A stretch of 64,000 bases of DNA from Thioclava sediminum (GCF_002020355.1 NZ_MPZV01000004.1:372001-436000), one strand, 5' to 3'. Positions 7,328-18,512 are shown, numbered from the stretch's first letter. Numbers and translations: made by a program. The notes: generated by a model not told the origin, from the letters alone.

Positions 7328-9103
7328 TTAGAACTGGTCGTCGGCGAGCGCCATGACTGGGTCCGCGCCGGTCTCGATCCGCGCGAGGTGCATCGCGCAG
7401 GCCGGAAGCTGACGCGCCATGTAGTAGCGACCCGTGGCGATCTTGCCTTCGTAGAAGGCGGTGTCCGACGCCCCGTTGTCGAGCGCGGTGAAGGCGGCTT
7501 TCGCCATCCGCGTCCACATCAGGCCAAGGCAGACGTGACCCATCAGATGCATGAAGTCATAGCTGCCCGAGAGCGCCGCATTCGGGTTCTTCATGCCGTT
7601 TTGCATGAAGAACATGCCCGCCGTCTGAAGCTGCTTGGAGGCGTTCTTCAGCGCGTCGGTGAAGGGCTTCATCCGCTCGTCATCGTCATGCGATTTGCAC
7701 TCGGCTTTGACCATCTCGAAGAAGGCCATGACGTGCTTGCCGCCGTCCTGAGCGAGCTTGCGGCCCACCAGGTCGAGCGCCTGAATGCCGTTCGCGCCCT
7801 CGTAGATCATCGCGATGCGCGCGTCGCGCACATGCTGCGACATCGGCCAGTCCTCGGTATAGCCGTGGCCACCGAAGACCTGCTGCGCGGAGACGGCGGT
7901 CTCGAAGCCTTTGTCGGTCAGGAAGCCCTTGATGACCGGGGTCATCAGCGAGATCAGACCTTCGGCCTCGGCGTCGTTGAGCGCATGGGAGCGGTCGATC
8001 AGATGCGCACCCCAGAAGGTGAAGGCGCGCGCGCCCTCGACGAAGCTCTTCTGATCCATCAGCATCCGGCGCACGTCCGGGTGCACGATGATCGGATCGG
8101 CGGCTTTCTCGGGCGCTTTCACGCCGGTCACGTCGCGACCCTGCGTGCGGTCCTTCGCGTAAGCCACGGCTTCCTGATAGGCAGCCTCGGCCACGGCATA
8201 GCCTTGCAGGCCCACGCCGAGACGCGCTTCGTTCATCATCGTGAACATCGCGCGCATCCCTTTGTGGAGATCGCCCAGCAGCCAGCCCTTCGCGCCGTCA
8301 TAGTTCATGACGCAGGTCGCGTTGCCGTGGATGCCCATCTTCTCTTCGAGCTTGCCGACCGAGAGCGAGTTGCGCTCGCCCAGCGAACCATCCTCGTTGA
8401 CGAGGAATTTCGGCACGATGAAGAGCGACACGCCCTTGGTGCCTTCGCCACCGCCCGGCGCTTTCGCCAGCACGAGGTGAATCACGTTATCCGACAGGTC
8501 GTGATCGCCCGCCGAAATGAAGATTTTCGTGCCGGTGATCGCGTAGGAGCCATCGTCCTGCGGCTCGGCCTTGGTGCGCATCAGACCCAGATCGGTGCCG
8601 CAATGGGGCTCCGTCAGGTTCATCGTGCCGGTCCAGTCGCAGGTGACCATCTTCGGCAGATAGGTCTGCTTCTGCTCATCCGTGCCATGCGTGTGGATCG
8701 CCGAATAGGCGCCGTGGGTCAGGCCCTGATACATGTTGAAGGCCATGTTGGCCGAGACGAACATCTCGCCCACCGCGCAGTTGAGCAGATAGGGCATGCC
8801 CTGACCGCCGAACTCGGGATCGCAATCGAGTGCGGTCCAGCCGCCCTCTTTCATCGCTTCGAACGCCTTGTCGAACCCTTTGGGCGTGCGGACCACGCCG
8901 TTTTCGAGCACGCAGCCTTCCTTGTCGCCCACCTCGTTCAGCGGGGCCAGCACCTCGGACGAGACCTTCCCGGCCGCATCCAGAACGGCCTCGGTGAAGT
9001 CGCGGTCCATTTCCTCGTAACCCGGCACATCCGAATTCGAGACTTTGAGCAGCTCATGCAGCACAAACTGCATGTCCTTGGTGTTGGCGATAAAGCTCGA
9101 CAT
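7328..9103 (-). CDS. Acyl-CoA dehydrogenase, long (C-terminal-domain) type, DmdC-like
   Basis: 591 residues, longer than ordinary acyl-CoA dehydrogenases because of an extra C-terminal domain. It is an FAD flavoenzyme that introduces the 2,3 double bond in an acyl-CoA, passing electrons to ETF. The catalytic Glu is E435 in [18 protein letters not shown]. The substrate and FAD loops [15 protein letters not shown] and [15 protein letters not shown] are intact. This subfamily includes 3-methylmercaptopropionyl-CoA dehydrogenase (DmdC) of the DMSP demethylation pathway as well as general fatty-acyl enzymes; the substrate cannot be fixed here because no dmdA, dmdB or dmdD is present. It lies 29 bases downstream of the MerR gene at 9133-9528 and is probably co-transcribed. 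Confidence 0.9.
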   Translation of the reverse strand: MSSFIANTKDMQFVLHELLKVSNSDVPGYEEMDRDFTEAVLDAAGKVSSEVLAPLNEVGDKEGCVLENGVVRTPKGFDKAFEAMKEGGWTALDCDPEFGGQGMPYLLNCAVGEMFVSANMAFNMYQGLTHGAYSAIHTHGTDEQKQTYLPKMVTCDWTGTMNLTEPHCGTDLGLMRTKAEPQDDGSYAITGTKIFISAGDHDLSDNVIHLVLAKAPGGGEGTKGVSLFIVPKFLVNEDGSLGERNSLSVGKLEEKMGIHGNATCVMNYDGAKGWLLGDLHKGMRAMFTMMNEARLGVGLQGYAVAEAAYQEAVAYAKDRTQGRDVTGVKAPEKAADPIIVHPDVRRMLMDQKSFVEGARAFTFWGAHLIDRSHALNDAEAEGLISLMTPVIKGFLTDKGFETAVSAQQVFGGHGYTEDWPMSQHVRDARIAMIYEGANGIQALDLVGRKLAQDGGKHVMAFFEMVKAECKSHDDDERMKPFTDALKNASKQLQTAGMFFMQNGMKNPNAALSGSYDFMHLMGHVCLGLMWTRMAKAAFTALDNGASDTAFYEGKIATGRYYMARQLPACAMHLARIETGADPVMALADDQF

Positions 9104-9132
9104 GGTTCGCTCCCTTTAGTCGTCTTCGCGGA

Positions 9133-9528
9133 TCAGGCCGCGTCGTCGTGGCGCGCCTTCTCCAGTTCCTTCTCCGCCCACTCGATCTGACCGGCCAGTT
9201 CGTCGATCGCCTGACCCAGTTCCTCGCGTTGGCGCGTCATTTCCTCCAGACGTTGCTGTGCGAGCTTGATCGTCTCGTTCAGCTGCGTCTTCTGCTTGTC
9301 GCCCATCTCGTAGAGGTCCAGCAGCTGGCGGATATCCTCCAGCGAAAACCCGAAACGTTTGCCGCGCAGGATCAGTTTCAGCCGGGCGCGATCGCGTCGC
9401 GTAAACAGCCGCTTCTGTCCCTCGCGAATGGGAAACAGCAACTCCTTGCTTTCGTAGAACCGCAGGGTGCGCGGGGTCACCTCGAAGGCGTCGCACATCT
9501 CGCGGATCGTCATTACTGTGTCGGTCAT
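9133..9528 (-). CDS. MerR family transcriptional regulator (LiuR/fatty-acid regulator type)
   Basis: 131 residues from the ATG at 9528 (MTDTVMTIREM), preceded by GAG; the longer frame to 9591 lacks a ribosome-binding site. It has an N-terminal MerR winged helix (MCDAFEVTPRTLRFYESKEL, then RLFTRRDRARLKLILRGKRF and GFSLEDIRQLLDLY) and a long C-terminal coiled coil (about 75-125) for dimerisation. There is no cysteine pattern for a metal or redox sensor, in line with a ligand such as an acyl-CoA. It sits directly upstream of the acyl-CoA dehydrogenase, and its own promoter shares an operator-like sequence with the fad operon at 5769-5784. A role as regulator of beta-oxidation is therefore inferred. 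Confidence 0.88.
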   Translation of the reverse strand: MTDTVMTIREMCDAFEVTPRTLRFYESKELLFPIREGQKRLFTRRDRARLKLILRGKRFGFSLEDIRQLLDLYEMGDKQKTQLNETIKLAQQRLEEMTRQREELGQAIDELAGQIEWAEKELEKARHDDAA

Positions 9529-9603
9529 ACTCTCTGCCTCGCGTTTCCTTTGCGTAATGCGACGCGGCAAATCGTCTGCCTGCGGCCACATTACAAGACT
9601 TCT

Positions 9604-9655
9604 TTACGTTCGCGTCACCGTAACGTGGCGTCACGAATCCAATGACGTAATGTCA
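9604..9655. promoter_or_regulatory. Cluster of CGTCA half-sites in front of the MerR-acyl-CoA dehydrogenase operon
   Basis: TTACGTTCGCGTCAC at 9604-9618 is identical to the site in front of the fad operon. A second GCGTCAC follows 16 bases later (9628-9634), and TGACGTAATGTCA at 9642-9654 adds another imperfect dyad. This places several regulator half-sites within the presumed promoter of the MerR gene. Confidence 0.5.
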
Positions 9656-9662
9656 GGGAATT

Positions 9663-9678
9663 TTTACCGTACGGTAAA
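9663..9678. promoter_or_regulatory. Perfect 16-bp palindrome, candidate operator
   Basis: TTTACCGTACGGTAAA is a perfect inverted repeat. It is located between the stop of the second MerR gene (9768) and the start of the first (9528), next to the CGTCA cluster. It could be an autoregulatory site for either regulator. Confidence 0.45.
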
Positions 9679-9767
9679 GCAAGTTTCTTTCCTCGAAACT
9701 CGCCATAATCGTCAAGCTCACAAGGCGCTCTCACGACCTCGCTGACGTTAAGGAATGCATTTCAGGG

Positions 9768-10136
9768 TCAAGAATCAAGTGTGTCCCGAACCTGATCACG
9801 CAATTGTCGGAGGTCGTCGATAGCCGCGTCCAATTCTTCACGCTGCTGCGTCAATACGTCAAGCTGCCGATCGGCAAGTTCGACCCAGACGCGGTTCTGC
9901 TCTTCCGTGCCTTGCTGATCGTAGATCATCAGCCACTGGCGCAGTTCCTCGAGCGAGAAGCCAAATCGGCGACCGCGCAGGATCAACGTCATCCGCGCGA
10001 CCTCGCGCGGGCCGTAATAGCGTGAGCGGCCTTCCTTCTGGGGATTGAGAAGCTCGATATACTCGTAATAGCGCAGCGTGCGCGGGGTCACGTCGAACCG
10101 CTCGCACATCTCCTTGAAGGACAATAAGTCTGACAT
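9768..10136 (-). CDS. MerR family transcriptional regulator, paralogue of the 9133-9528 gene
   Basis: 122 residues. The winged-helix half (MCERFDVTPRTLRYYEYIEL, RYYGPREVARMTLILRGRRF, GFSLEELRQWLMIYDQQG) is closely similar to the neighbouring MerR protein, followed by a coiled-coil dimerisation helix. No sensor cysteines are present. It ends 240 bases upstream of the first MerR gene in the same direction. The recognition helices (VTPRTLRYYE versus VTPRTLRFYE) are nearly the same, so both may bind related operators. The ligand and targets are unknown. Confidence 0.85.
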   Translation of the reverse strand: MSDLLSFKEMCERFDVTPRTLRYYEYIELLNPQKEGRSRYYGPREVARMTLILRGRRFGFSLEELRQWLMIYDQQGTEEQNRVWVELADRQLDVLTQQREELDAAIDDLRQLRDQVRDTLDS

Positions 10137-10223
10137 CTATTCGGCCTCCCGATCCGGGCGAGAAGCTAGCGCGCCGGGCTGCAAGCTGCAAGCAATGCCG
10201 CCCGCGACCCGGCGCGCTTCAGC

Positions 10224-10916
10224 TTAGAGCTCGATCGCTTTGAGTATCTCGGGTTCGATGACATCCACCCCCGGCAAGCCGTCGATGAGCGGCTGGGCCG
10301 ATTGCTCCAGCGCATCGAAAGTCTTGTAGTGGCAGGGGATGACGGTCTTGAAGTTGAAATACTTCTTCGACGCCCAGGCCGCGCGCTTCATGTCCATCGT
10401 GAAATGGCCGCCCGCTGCGAGGATGCCGATATCGGGATTGTGCAGCTCGCCCATCCATTCCATGTCGGCCATGATGTCGGTGTCGCCGGTGACGTAGATC
10501 GTGTGGCCTTCGGCTTCGATCATGAAGCCCGCGGGCTGGCCTGCATAGACCGGGTCGCCGCCCTTGTAGTCGATCGAAGCCGAATGAGTCGCATTGACCA
10601 TCGTGACCTTCGCGCCGCCGACATCGACCGTGCCGCCTTTGCCGAAGCCGACGGTTTCGGCCCCCTCGGCGCCAAGGATGATCGACAATTCGTGAATGCA
10701 ATAGATCGGAATGCCCAGTTCCTTCGCGATCGGCACCGCATCGGAGGCGTGATCGCCGTGGCCATGGGTCAGCAGCAAATGCGTCGCGCCTTCGATCGCT
10801 TCGCTGCGCTTGTCGTCCGGAAAGACCGGCGAGCCGGTCAGGAACGGGTCGAGCAGGATCACCGCATCGCCGGTTTCGATGCGGAAGCCGGAATGGCCGA
10901 GCCAAATGACTTTCAT
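10224..10916 (-). CDS. Metal-dependent hydrolase, UPF0173 / metallo-beta-lactamase fold
   Basis: 230 residues, the standard length of the UPF0173 family. The metal-binding motif is HGHGDH at residues 51-56, with further ligands expected in VNATHSAS, TGDTDI and the PCHYKTF segment near 196. The fold begins with MKVIWLGHSGFRIE. These proteins hydrolyse an unidentified phosphodiester or thioester substrate in the cytoplasm. A ribosome-binding AGGA precedes the ATG. It is divergent from gatC across a 180-base intergenic region. Confidence 0.9.
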   Translation of the reverse strand: MKVIWLGHSGFRIETGDAVILLDPFLTGSPVFPDDKRSEAIEGATHLLLTHGHGDHASDAVPIAKELGIPIYCIHELSIILGAEGAETVGFGKGGTVDVGGAKVTMVNATHSASIDYKGGDPVYAGQPAGFMIEAEGHTIYVTGDTDIMADMEWMGELHNPDIGILAAGGHFTMDMKRAAWASKKYFNFKTVIPCHYKTFDALEQSAQPLIDGLPGVDVIEPEILKAIEL

Positions 10917-11096
10917 ATGGGTTTCCTCCGTTAGGCACTTCGATTGTGACAGGGTGACGTATCAGCACTGTGCAGGTTCCAAGATTAGCGCGCAAATTCG
11001 CGTGTGACAGGGCAGGGGCCCGCTGATGCGGGGCGCGGCGCTTGAAAGCCCCAGTGGCTCGGGCTAAACCGCCTTCCAAGACAAGCGGAGAAGCAC

Positions 11097-11384
11097 ATGT
11101 CCATTGATATCGACACCGCCCGCAAAGTGGCGCATCTGGCCCGGATCCGGGTGCCCGAAGACCATCTGCCCGAGCTCGCGCAGGAGCTGTCCAGCATCCT
11201 GACCTTCATGGAGCAGCTCAACGAGGTCGACGTCGAGGGCGTCGAGCCGATGACCTCCGTGACGCCGATGCGCCTCAAGCGCCGCGTCGACGAGGTGACC
11301 GATGGCGGTTATCCCGAGAAAATCCTCAAGAACGCCCCCGATGCCCGTGAGGGCTTCTTTGCCGTGCCGAAGGTGGTCGAATGA
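11097..11384 (+). CDS. gatC: Asp-tRNA(Asn)/Glu-tRNA(Gln) amidotransferase subunit C
   Basis: 95 residues, normal for GatC. The N-terminal [10 protein letters not shown] and the loop VEPMTSV..MRLKRR are diagnostic. It wraps around the GatA-GatB interface of the GatCAB complex, which amidates mischarged Glu-tRNA(Gln) and Asp-tRNA(Asn). Its stop overlaps the start of gatA (ATGA, 11381-11384). gatB is not in the window. AGCGGAG precedes the start. Confidence 0.95.
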   Translation: MSIDIDTARKVAHLARIRVPEDHLPELAQELSSILTFMEQLNEVDVEGVEPMTSVTPMRLKRRVDEVTDGGYPEKILKNAPDAREGFFAVPKVVE

Positions 11385-12859
11385 GCCTGAACAAACTGAC
11401 GATTGCCGACGCGCGCGACGCGTTGAAAAAGGGCGATGTGACCGCGGTCGAACTGACCGAGTCCTGCCTGAGCGAGATCGAGGGCGCAGGCGCGCTGAAC
11501 GCTTACGTGCACAAGACCCCCGAGATTGCGCTGGAGCAGGCCAAGGCCGCTGATGCCCGCATCAAGTCGGGCGACGCGCCCGCGATGTGCGGTATCCCGC
11601 TGGGCATCAAGGATCTTTTCGCGACCAAGGGCGTGGCGACGCAGGCCGCGTCGAACATCCTCGACGGGTTCAAGCCGGAATACGAATCCACCGTCACGCA
11701 GAACCTGTGGGATGCGGGCGCGGTGATGCTCGGCAAACTGTCGATGGACGAATTCGCGATGGGCTCGTCGAACGAGACCGCGTGCTACGGCCCTGCGGTT
11801 AACCCGTGGAAGATCGACGACCGGAAACTGACGCCGGGCGGCTCCTCGGGCGGTTCGGCTGCCGCTGTCGCCGCCGACCTGTGCCTTGCCGCGACCGGCA
11901 CCGATACCGGCGGCTCGATCCGCCAGCCCGCCGCCTTCACCGGCATCGTCGGCATCAAGCCGACCTATGGCCGGGTCTCGCGCTGGGGCGTGGTGGCCTT
12001 TGCCTCCTCGCTCGATCAGGCGGGCCCGATGACCAAATCGGTGCGCGACGCGGCGATCATGCTGGGCACGATGTGCTCGCACGACCCGAAGGATTCGACC
12101 TCCGCCGATATTCCGGTGCCGGATTTCGAGGCGGCGCTGACCGGCGACATTCGCGGCAAGAAGATCGGTATCCCGAAGGAATACCGCATCGAGGGCATGC
12201 CCGCCGAGATCCAGAAGCTCTGGGACGACGGCATCGCGATGATGAAAGATGCGGGCGCCGAGATCGTCGATATCTCGCTTCCGCATACGAAATACGCACT
12301 GCCCGCCTATTACGTCGTGGCCCCGGCGGAAGCCTCGTCGAACCTCGCGCGCTATGATGGCGTGCGCTACGGTCACCGCGCCAAGCTCGCGGCGGGCGAA
12401 GGCATCGTCGACATGTACGAGAAGACCCGCGCCGAAGGCTTCGGCCCCGAGGTGCAGCGTCGCGTGATGATCGGCACCTATGTGCTGTCGGCAGGCTTCT
12501 ACGACGCCTATTACAACCGCGCCCGCAAGGTCCGCGCGTTGATCAAGCGCGACTTCGAGCAGGTCTTCGCACAGGGCATCGACTCGATCCTGACGCCCGC
12601 CACCCCGTCGGCCGCTTTCGGGCTGGGCGAGATGGACGGCGCCGATCCGGTCGAGATGTATATGCAGGACGTGTTCACCGTGACGGTGAACCTTGCGGGT
12701 CTTCCCGGCGTTTCGGTGCCGTGCGGGCTGGACAGCAAGGGTCTTCCGCTGGGGCTGCAACTCATCGGGCGGCCCTGGGAAGAGGGCGATCTGCTGAACC
12801 ACGCCCATGTCCTCGAACAGGCGGCGGGCTTCGCGGCCAAACCGGAGAAATGGTGGTAA
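11381..12859 (+). CDS. gatA: Asp-tRNA(Asn)/Glu-tRNA(Gln) amidotransferase subunit A
   Basis: 492 residues, full length. It is a member of the amidase signature family that hydrolyses glutamine and delivers ammonia to GatB. The Ser-cisSer-Lys triad is visible as K77 (GIKDLF), S155 in the GGSSGGSAA motif and S179 in [10 protein letters not shown]. It is translationally coupled to gatC and stops 1 base before the ATG of the lipoprotein gene at 12861. Nothing is unusual in the sequence. Confidence 0.96.
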   Translation: MSLNKLTIADARDALKKGDVTAVELTESCLSEIEGAGALNAYVHKTPEIALEQAKAADARIKSGDAPAMCGIPLGIKDLFATKGVATQAASNILDGFKPEYESTVTQNLWDAGAVMLGKLSMDEFAMGSSNETACYGPAVNPWKIDDRKLTPGGSSGGSAAAVAADLCLAATGTDTGGSIRQPAAFTGIVGIKPTYGRVSRWGVVAFASSLDQAGPMTKSVRDAAIMLGTMCSHDPKDSTSADIPVPDFEAALTGDIRGKKIGIPKEYRIEGMPAEIQKLWDDGIAMMKDAGAEIVDISLPHTKYALPAYYVVAPAEASSNLARYDGVRYGHRAKLAAGEGIVDMYEKTRAEGFGPEVQRRVMIGTYVLSAGFYDAYYNRARKVRALIKRDFEQVFAQGIDSILTPATPSAAFGLGEMDGADPVEMYMQDVFTVTVNLAGLPGVSVPCGLDSKGLPLGLQLIGRPWEEGDLLNHAHVLEQAAGFAAKPEKWW

Positions 12860-12860
12860 C

Positions 12861-13595
12861 ATGAAACAGGCACTCGCGATCCTCGGCAGCGTTCTGGCCC
12901 TCTCGGGCTGTATCTCTTCGACCCCCGACAGTGGCCCCGAGGCCCGTCGCGAGGCCGAACTGCGCGGCCAGCCCATCGTGCCGCCTTCGGCGCAGAGCGT
13001 TCTGCCGACCGACAATGGCACGACGAACCCCGACGCGCCCGGCGCTCCGCTGAACGCGACCGGCACCGCGATGCCCGGCACGACCAATGCGCTCTCTGCG
13101 CCGACGATCGACGCTGGCGGCACCATTGGCGACGACCCGTCGACCTCGGCCTCCAGCTCGAATGGCGGCGACAATAGCGGCGCTGCGATCGGGGCCGATG
13201 CGATGGCCGCGCTGCAGCAGACCGACGCGTCGAACAGCACCGCCGGGTCGAGCGCCACGGCCAGCTCGCCGGGTTTCGACACCACCGCGTCGAGCAGCCT
13301 CGCCACCGCGCCCGTCGCGCAGAACACGATCAGCAATCAGGACAGCTCGGGCCCGAACCTCGCCGCCTATGCGCTGTCGGTGTCGAACCGGCCGGGTGAT
13401 TCCGTCTACAAGCGGTCGGGCATCAAGCTGACCTCCGCGAGCAAGGCTTGCGCAAAATACACGTCCGCCGATCAGGCGCAGCGCGCCTTCCTTTCGGCAG
13501 GTGGCCCGCAGAAAGACCGGCTGAATCTCGATCCCGATGGCGACGGGTTCGCCTGCGGTTGGGATCCGACGCCGTTCCAGCAAGCGCGTCAGTGA
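12861..13595 (+). CDS. Lipoprotein with C-terminal Excalibur calcium-binding domain
   Basis: 244 residues from the ATG at 12861, one base after the gatA stop. The lipobox is LSGC with the lipidated cysteine at residue 17. A long Ala/Ser/Thr-rich linker (about 40-165) resembles a cell-wall spacer. The C-terminal 60 residues form an Excalibur domain: two cysteines (SKACAKY and FACGWDP) around the calcium-loop DPDGDG. It is expected to be anchored in the outer membrane or facing the peptidoglycan. Its stop overlaps the GTG of the amidase gene, which supports a cell-envelope role. The substrate or partner is unknown. Confidence 0.82.
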   Translation: MKQALAILGSVLALSGCISSTPDSGPEARREAELRGQPIVPPSAQSVLPTDNGTTNPDAPGAPLNATGTAMPGTTNALSAPTIDAGGTIGDDPSTSASSSNGGDNSGAAIGADAMAALQQTDASNSTAGSSATASSPGFDTTASSSLATAPVAQNTISNQDSSGPNLAAYALSVSNRPGDSVYKRSGIKLTSASKACAKYTSADQAQRAFLSAGGPQKDRLNLDPDGDGFACGWDPTPFQQARQ

Positions 13596-14281
13596 GCGCC
13601 GACTGGCCCTCGCCCAATTACGGCCCGCGCCGCGATGGGGCGGTGCCGGAGCTTATCATCATCCATTACACCGCGATGCGGTCCTGCGACTCCGCACGCA
13701 CGCGCCTATGCCTCCCCGAGGCGGAGGTCTCCGCGCATTGGCTGATCGGTCGCGATGGCTCGGTCGAGCAGCTCGTTCCGGAGGAGATGCGCGCCTGGCA
13801 TGCGGGTTTGGGAAGCTGGCAGGGGCTGGGCGATGTGAATTCGCGCTCCATCGGGATCGAGTTGGACAATGAAGGCGACCGTCCGTTTCCCGAGCCGCTG
13901 ATGGCCGCGCTGGAAGAGCTGCTGCCGCAGATCATGCGCCGCTGGGCAATCGCGCCGGAAAACGTCATCGGCCATTCGGATTTCGCACCCGAGCGCAAGA
14001 TCGACCCGGGGCCGCGTTTCGATTGGCAGCGCCTCGCGCGGCAGGGCCTGGCGATCTGGCCTGAGCGTGGCACTGCTGCACCCGTGGTGGACGCCGAGAG
14101 CTTCCTCGCGCTGGCCTCGAGCCTTGGCTACCCGGAAGCGCCGCTCGCGACGATCCTGCCCGCTTTCCGCCTTCGCTTCCGCCCGCGCCATGAGGGACCG
14201 CTGGATGCGGTCGACATGGCGCTGGTCGCCGATCTGGCGATGCGCTTTGGCGCAGATGGCGGGGCGTGGCGTTCCAGCTGA
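13592..14281 (+). CDS. N-acetylmuramoyl-L-alanine amidase (AmpD-like)
   Basis: 229 residues starting at GTG 13592, which overlaps the stop of the lipoprotein gene (GTGA). A longer upstream frame is rejected because it only shadows the Excalibur domain. It is an amidase_2 zinc enzyme that cleaves the lactyl-amide bond between muramic acid and peptide: zinc ligands H25 (IIIHYTA), H128 (IGHSDFAP) and D138, with K136 nearby. There is no signal peptide, so it probably acts on cytoplasmic anhydro-muropeptides in recycling, like AmpD. The C-terminal 70 residues form a helical peptidoglycan-binding-like region. A GC-rich repeat follows the stop. Confidence 0.85.
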   Translation: MSADWPSPNYGPRRDGAVPELIIIHYTAMRSCDSARTRLCLPEAEVSAHWLIGRDGSVEQLVPEEMRAWHAGLGSWQGLGDVNSRSIGIELDNEGDRPFPEPLMAALEELLPQIMRRWAIAPENVIGHSDFAPERKIDPGPRFDWQRLARQGLAIWPERGTAAPVVDAESFLALASSLGYPEAPLATILPAFRLRFRPRHEGPLDAVDMALVADLAMRFGADGGAWRSS

Positions 14282-14287
14282 AGGCGA

Positions 14288-14349
14288 GGAGGGGGCGCTG
14301 CCCCCGCTCCCTGCGGGAGCCCCCCGGGATATTTCTTCCAAGCCGAAGA
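14288..14349 (+). repeat. Intergenic 3'-end repeat, copy 1 (after the amidase gene)
   Basis: Begins 7 bases after the amidase stop. It contains GGGGGCGCTGCCCCC, then GCTCCCTGCGGGAGC (a perfect hairpin), then CCCCCGGGATATTTC and a tail TTCCAAGCCGAAGA. The same block order is found at 20886, 27946 and 57499. It lies in the gap to the convergent fadH gene. Confidence 0.75.
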
Positions 14350-14354
14350 GGTGA

Positions 14355-16424
<2,070 letters not shown>

Positions 16425-16595
16425 TCAAACGCGGCGTCAGAGCGAGAGCGCCACCGTTTCGCAGGGATCACCAACCTGCGGGATTCTCTCCGATTGTTAC
16501 CCTCGTATTGTCGCCGCGAAGTCTAAATTGCGCCCGATTTCGTGCCGATAAGCGGGAAATAAGAAACAGAAATTACAAGCCGAAGGGTGTTTGGG

Positions 16596-17501
16596 ATGGA
16601 TCGCCTGACTGAAATGGAAGCCTTTGCCACCGTTGTGGACCAAGGGGGCTTCACCGATGCGGCCAAGAAGATGGGCATCTCCAAATCGGCTGTGTCGAAA
16701 CACGTCTCGGCGTTGGAGGCGCGCCTCGGCGCACGCCTTCTGAATCGCACCACCCGTCGCGTTTCGCCGACGGAAATCGGGCTGGCCTATTACGACCGCG
16801 CGCGTCGTGTTCTCAACGATGCGGGCGAGGCCGATGCGCTGGTCACGTCGATGCAGACGGCGCCCTCGGGGCTGCTGCGCATCTCGGTCGCCACCGATTT
16901 CGGTGTGAATCTTCTCTCGCCCGTTCTGGGCGAATTTCTGCAGGAATTTCCCGAAATCACCGTAAATATGGTGCTGAACAACCGCTACGTCGAACTCATC
17001 TCCGAAGGGTTCGACATGGCGATCCGCGTCGGCGAGCTGGAGGATTCGAGCCTGCGCGCGCGCAAGCTGACCGAGACCTCGCGCCGGATGATCGCCTCGC
17101 CGGATTACTTCAAGAAATTCGGCCGTCCTGAGCGGATCGACGATCTCAACGACCACAAGCTGCTGCATTATTCCAACCAGTCGGCGGGCAATGTCTGGAA
17201 GCTGACCGCGCCTTCGGGCGAGCGGCGTCAGGTCCGCTCGGCGGGCTGGCTGACGGTCAATGACGGCCAGTCGCTGCTGCATGCCGCAACGGCCGGTCTG
17301 GGGATCGCTTACCTGCCCTCGTTCCTTTACGCCGATGCGATGCGCGAAGGCCTCGTGGAAGAGGCGATGCCCGATCTGCCGATGGAGACGCTGGGCATCT
17401 ATGCGATCTATCCGCCGGGCCGTTTCACCCAGCCGAAAGTGCGCGCCTTCATAGATTTCCTCGCCAAGACCTTCGCCGAGAAGGGCCCCGACAACTGGTG
17501 A
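16596..17501 (+). CDS. LysR family transcriptional regulator
   Basis: 301 residues from ATG 16596 with GAAGGG 8 bases upstream; a GTG three codons earlier is less likely. The N-terminal winged helix (MEAFATVVDQGGFTDAAKKM, SKSAVSKHVSALEARLGARL, LNRTTRRVSPTEIG) is followed by a substrate-binding domain of the CrgA/AaeR type. The effector is unknown. It is transcribed divergently from fadH, and the 16371-16595 intergenic region presumably contains its T-N11-A sites, though none stands out. LysR control of fadH is an inference from the arrangement. Confidence 0.88.
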   Translation: MDRLTEMEAFATVVDQGGFTDAAKKMGISKSAVSKHVSALEARLGARLLNRTTRRVSPTEIGLAYYDRARRVLNDAGEADALVTSMQTAPSGLLRISVATDFGVNLLSPVLGEFLQEFPEITVNMVLNNRYVELISEGFDMAIRVGELEDSSLRARKLTETSRRMIASPDYFKKFGRPERIDDLNDHKLLHYSNQSAGNVWKLTAPSGERRQVRSAGWLTVNDGQSLLHAATAGLGIAYLPSFLYADAMREGLVEEAMPDLPMETLGIYAIYPPGRFTQPKVRAFIDFLAKTFAEKGPDNW

Positions 17502-17543
17502 GACCGAACTCCCTCCCGCGACGGGCCATTCCGCCGGCTGGCG

Positions 17544-18512
17544 CTAACTCCGGGTCGAGGTGAGAACCGCTTCGACCCGTCTGTTTTTCTCGCGGCCCTC
17601 TTTGGTCAGATTGCTTGCGCGCGGGGCAAGGAAACCCGCCCCCTCGGCGCTGACCTGCGACGCCGCCACCCCGTAATCGCCGATCAGCTTCTGCCGAGCC
17701 GATTGCGCGCGTTTCTTCGACAGCGCGATATTGGCGGCGAGCGAGCCCACCGCATCGGTATGGCCCACCAGCATCACCTGAAAATCGGGATTGGCCTTGA
17801 GGAACTCGGCTAGTGCCTGCAGCGAGGCGAAATCGCCCGAGCCAAGCGCAGAGGCGCCGGAGGGGAAGTCGAGATCGTCGAGCGCGACCGAGCCCTGCGC
17901 CTCAAGCGTTTGCGCAAGCGCGGAGGGGGCGACGGCGGGCGCATCGGCGCGCGGCAGAATCGGTGCGGTTTGCGGCGGGGCGAGCGGATCGTCGGGCTGG
18001 GCGGGGGTGACGTCCTGCACCCGCATCTCGGTCACCTGAATGAAGCCCGACTCGGACGAGCGCGACACGGTAATTCCGAAGTAATCCGACCCTTTGCGCG
18101 CCGCGATATAGCGGAAGTCGCCCAGATCGACATGCATCGCGGGCTCTGACAGCAGGTCGAGCGCGTAGCGAAAATCAAAGCCGCCGCAGGCCTGCGTGTC
18201 GCATTCATAGAGGATGTCGTAGCCCGCCTGTTCGAGCTGATCGCGCAGGGGCGCGAGGATTTGCAGCGTCGTGTTCTGATTGGCGCGCAGCTGATAGGCG
18301 GTGTCGGAGCGCGCGCCCTCAAGATCGCGGGTCTCGAGCTGACCGTCCTGCCATGGCCCGACCGCCAACTGGTAGCTGGTGGCGGGGCTCGTTTCCTGCG
18401 CGGATTGCGTGGCGCCTGCGGGCAGTGTCAGGTCCGCTGATGCGGCCAGCGCCGCGTGGGACAGGGGGGCGGCCAGCAGACCGGCGAGAAGAAGGATCGC
18501 CCGGCGGGTCAT
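17544..18512 (-). CDS. OmpA family protein with DUF4892-like N-terminal domain
   Basis: 322 residues. A signal peptide (MTRRAILLLAGLLAAPLSHA) is followed by a domain containing YDILYECDTQACGGFDF and the DFRYIAARKGSDY strand, which is the DUF4892 pattern with its two cysteines. A proline-rich linker (about 165-200) leads to a C-terminal OmpA peptidoglycan-binding domain with FQVMLVGHTDAVGSLAANIALSKKRAQSAR split over its usual helix and strand. It is periplasmic or outer-membrane attached. The start overlaps the stop of the GNAT gene (ATGA), so it is the third gene of a minus-strand operon beginning at 19947. Confidence 0.82.
   Translation of the reverse strand: MTRRAILLLAGLLAAPLSHAALAASADLTLPAGATQSAQETSPATSYQLAVGPWQDGQLETRDLEGARSDTAYQLRANQNTTLQILAPLRDQLEQAGYDILYECDTQACGGFDFRYALDLLSEPAMHVDLGDFRYIAARKGSDYFGITVSRSSESGFIQVTEMRVQDVTPAQPDDPLAPPQTAPILPRADAPAVAPSALAQTLEAQGSVALDDLDFPSGASALGSGDFASLQALAEFLKANPDFQVMLVGHTDAVGSLAANIALSKKRAQSARQKLIGDYGVAASQVSAEGAGFLAPRASNLTKEGREKNRRVEAVLTSTRS

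Noticed and set aside
10945-11010. TGTGACAGGG occurs twice in the gatC upstream region.
   Set aside because: The copies are about 55 bases apart, not palindromic and not linked to a known site, so chance is likely.
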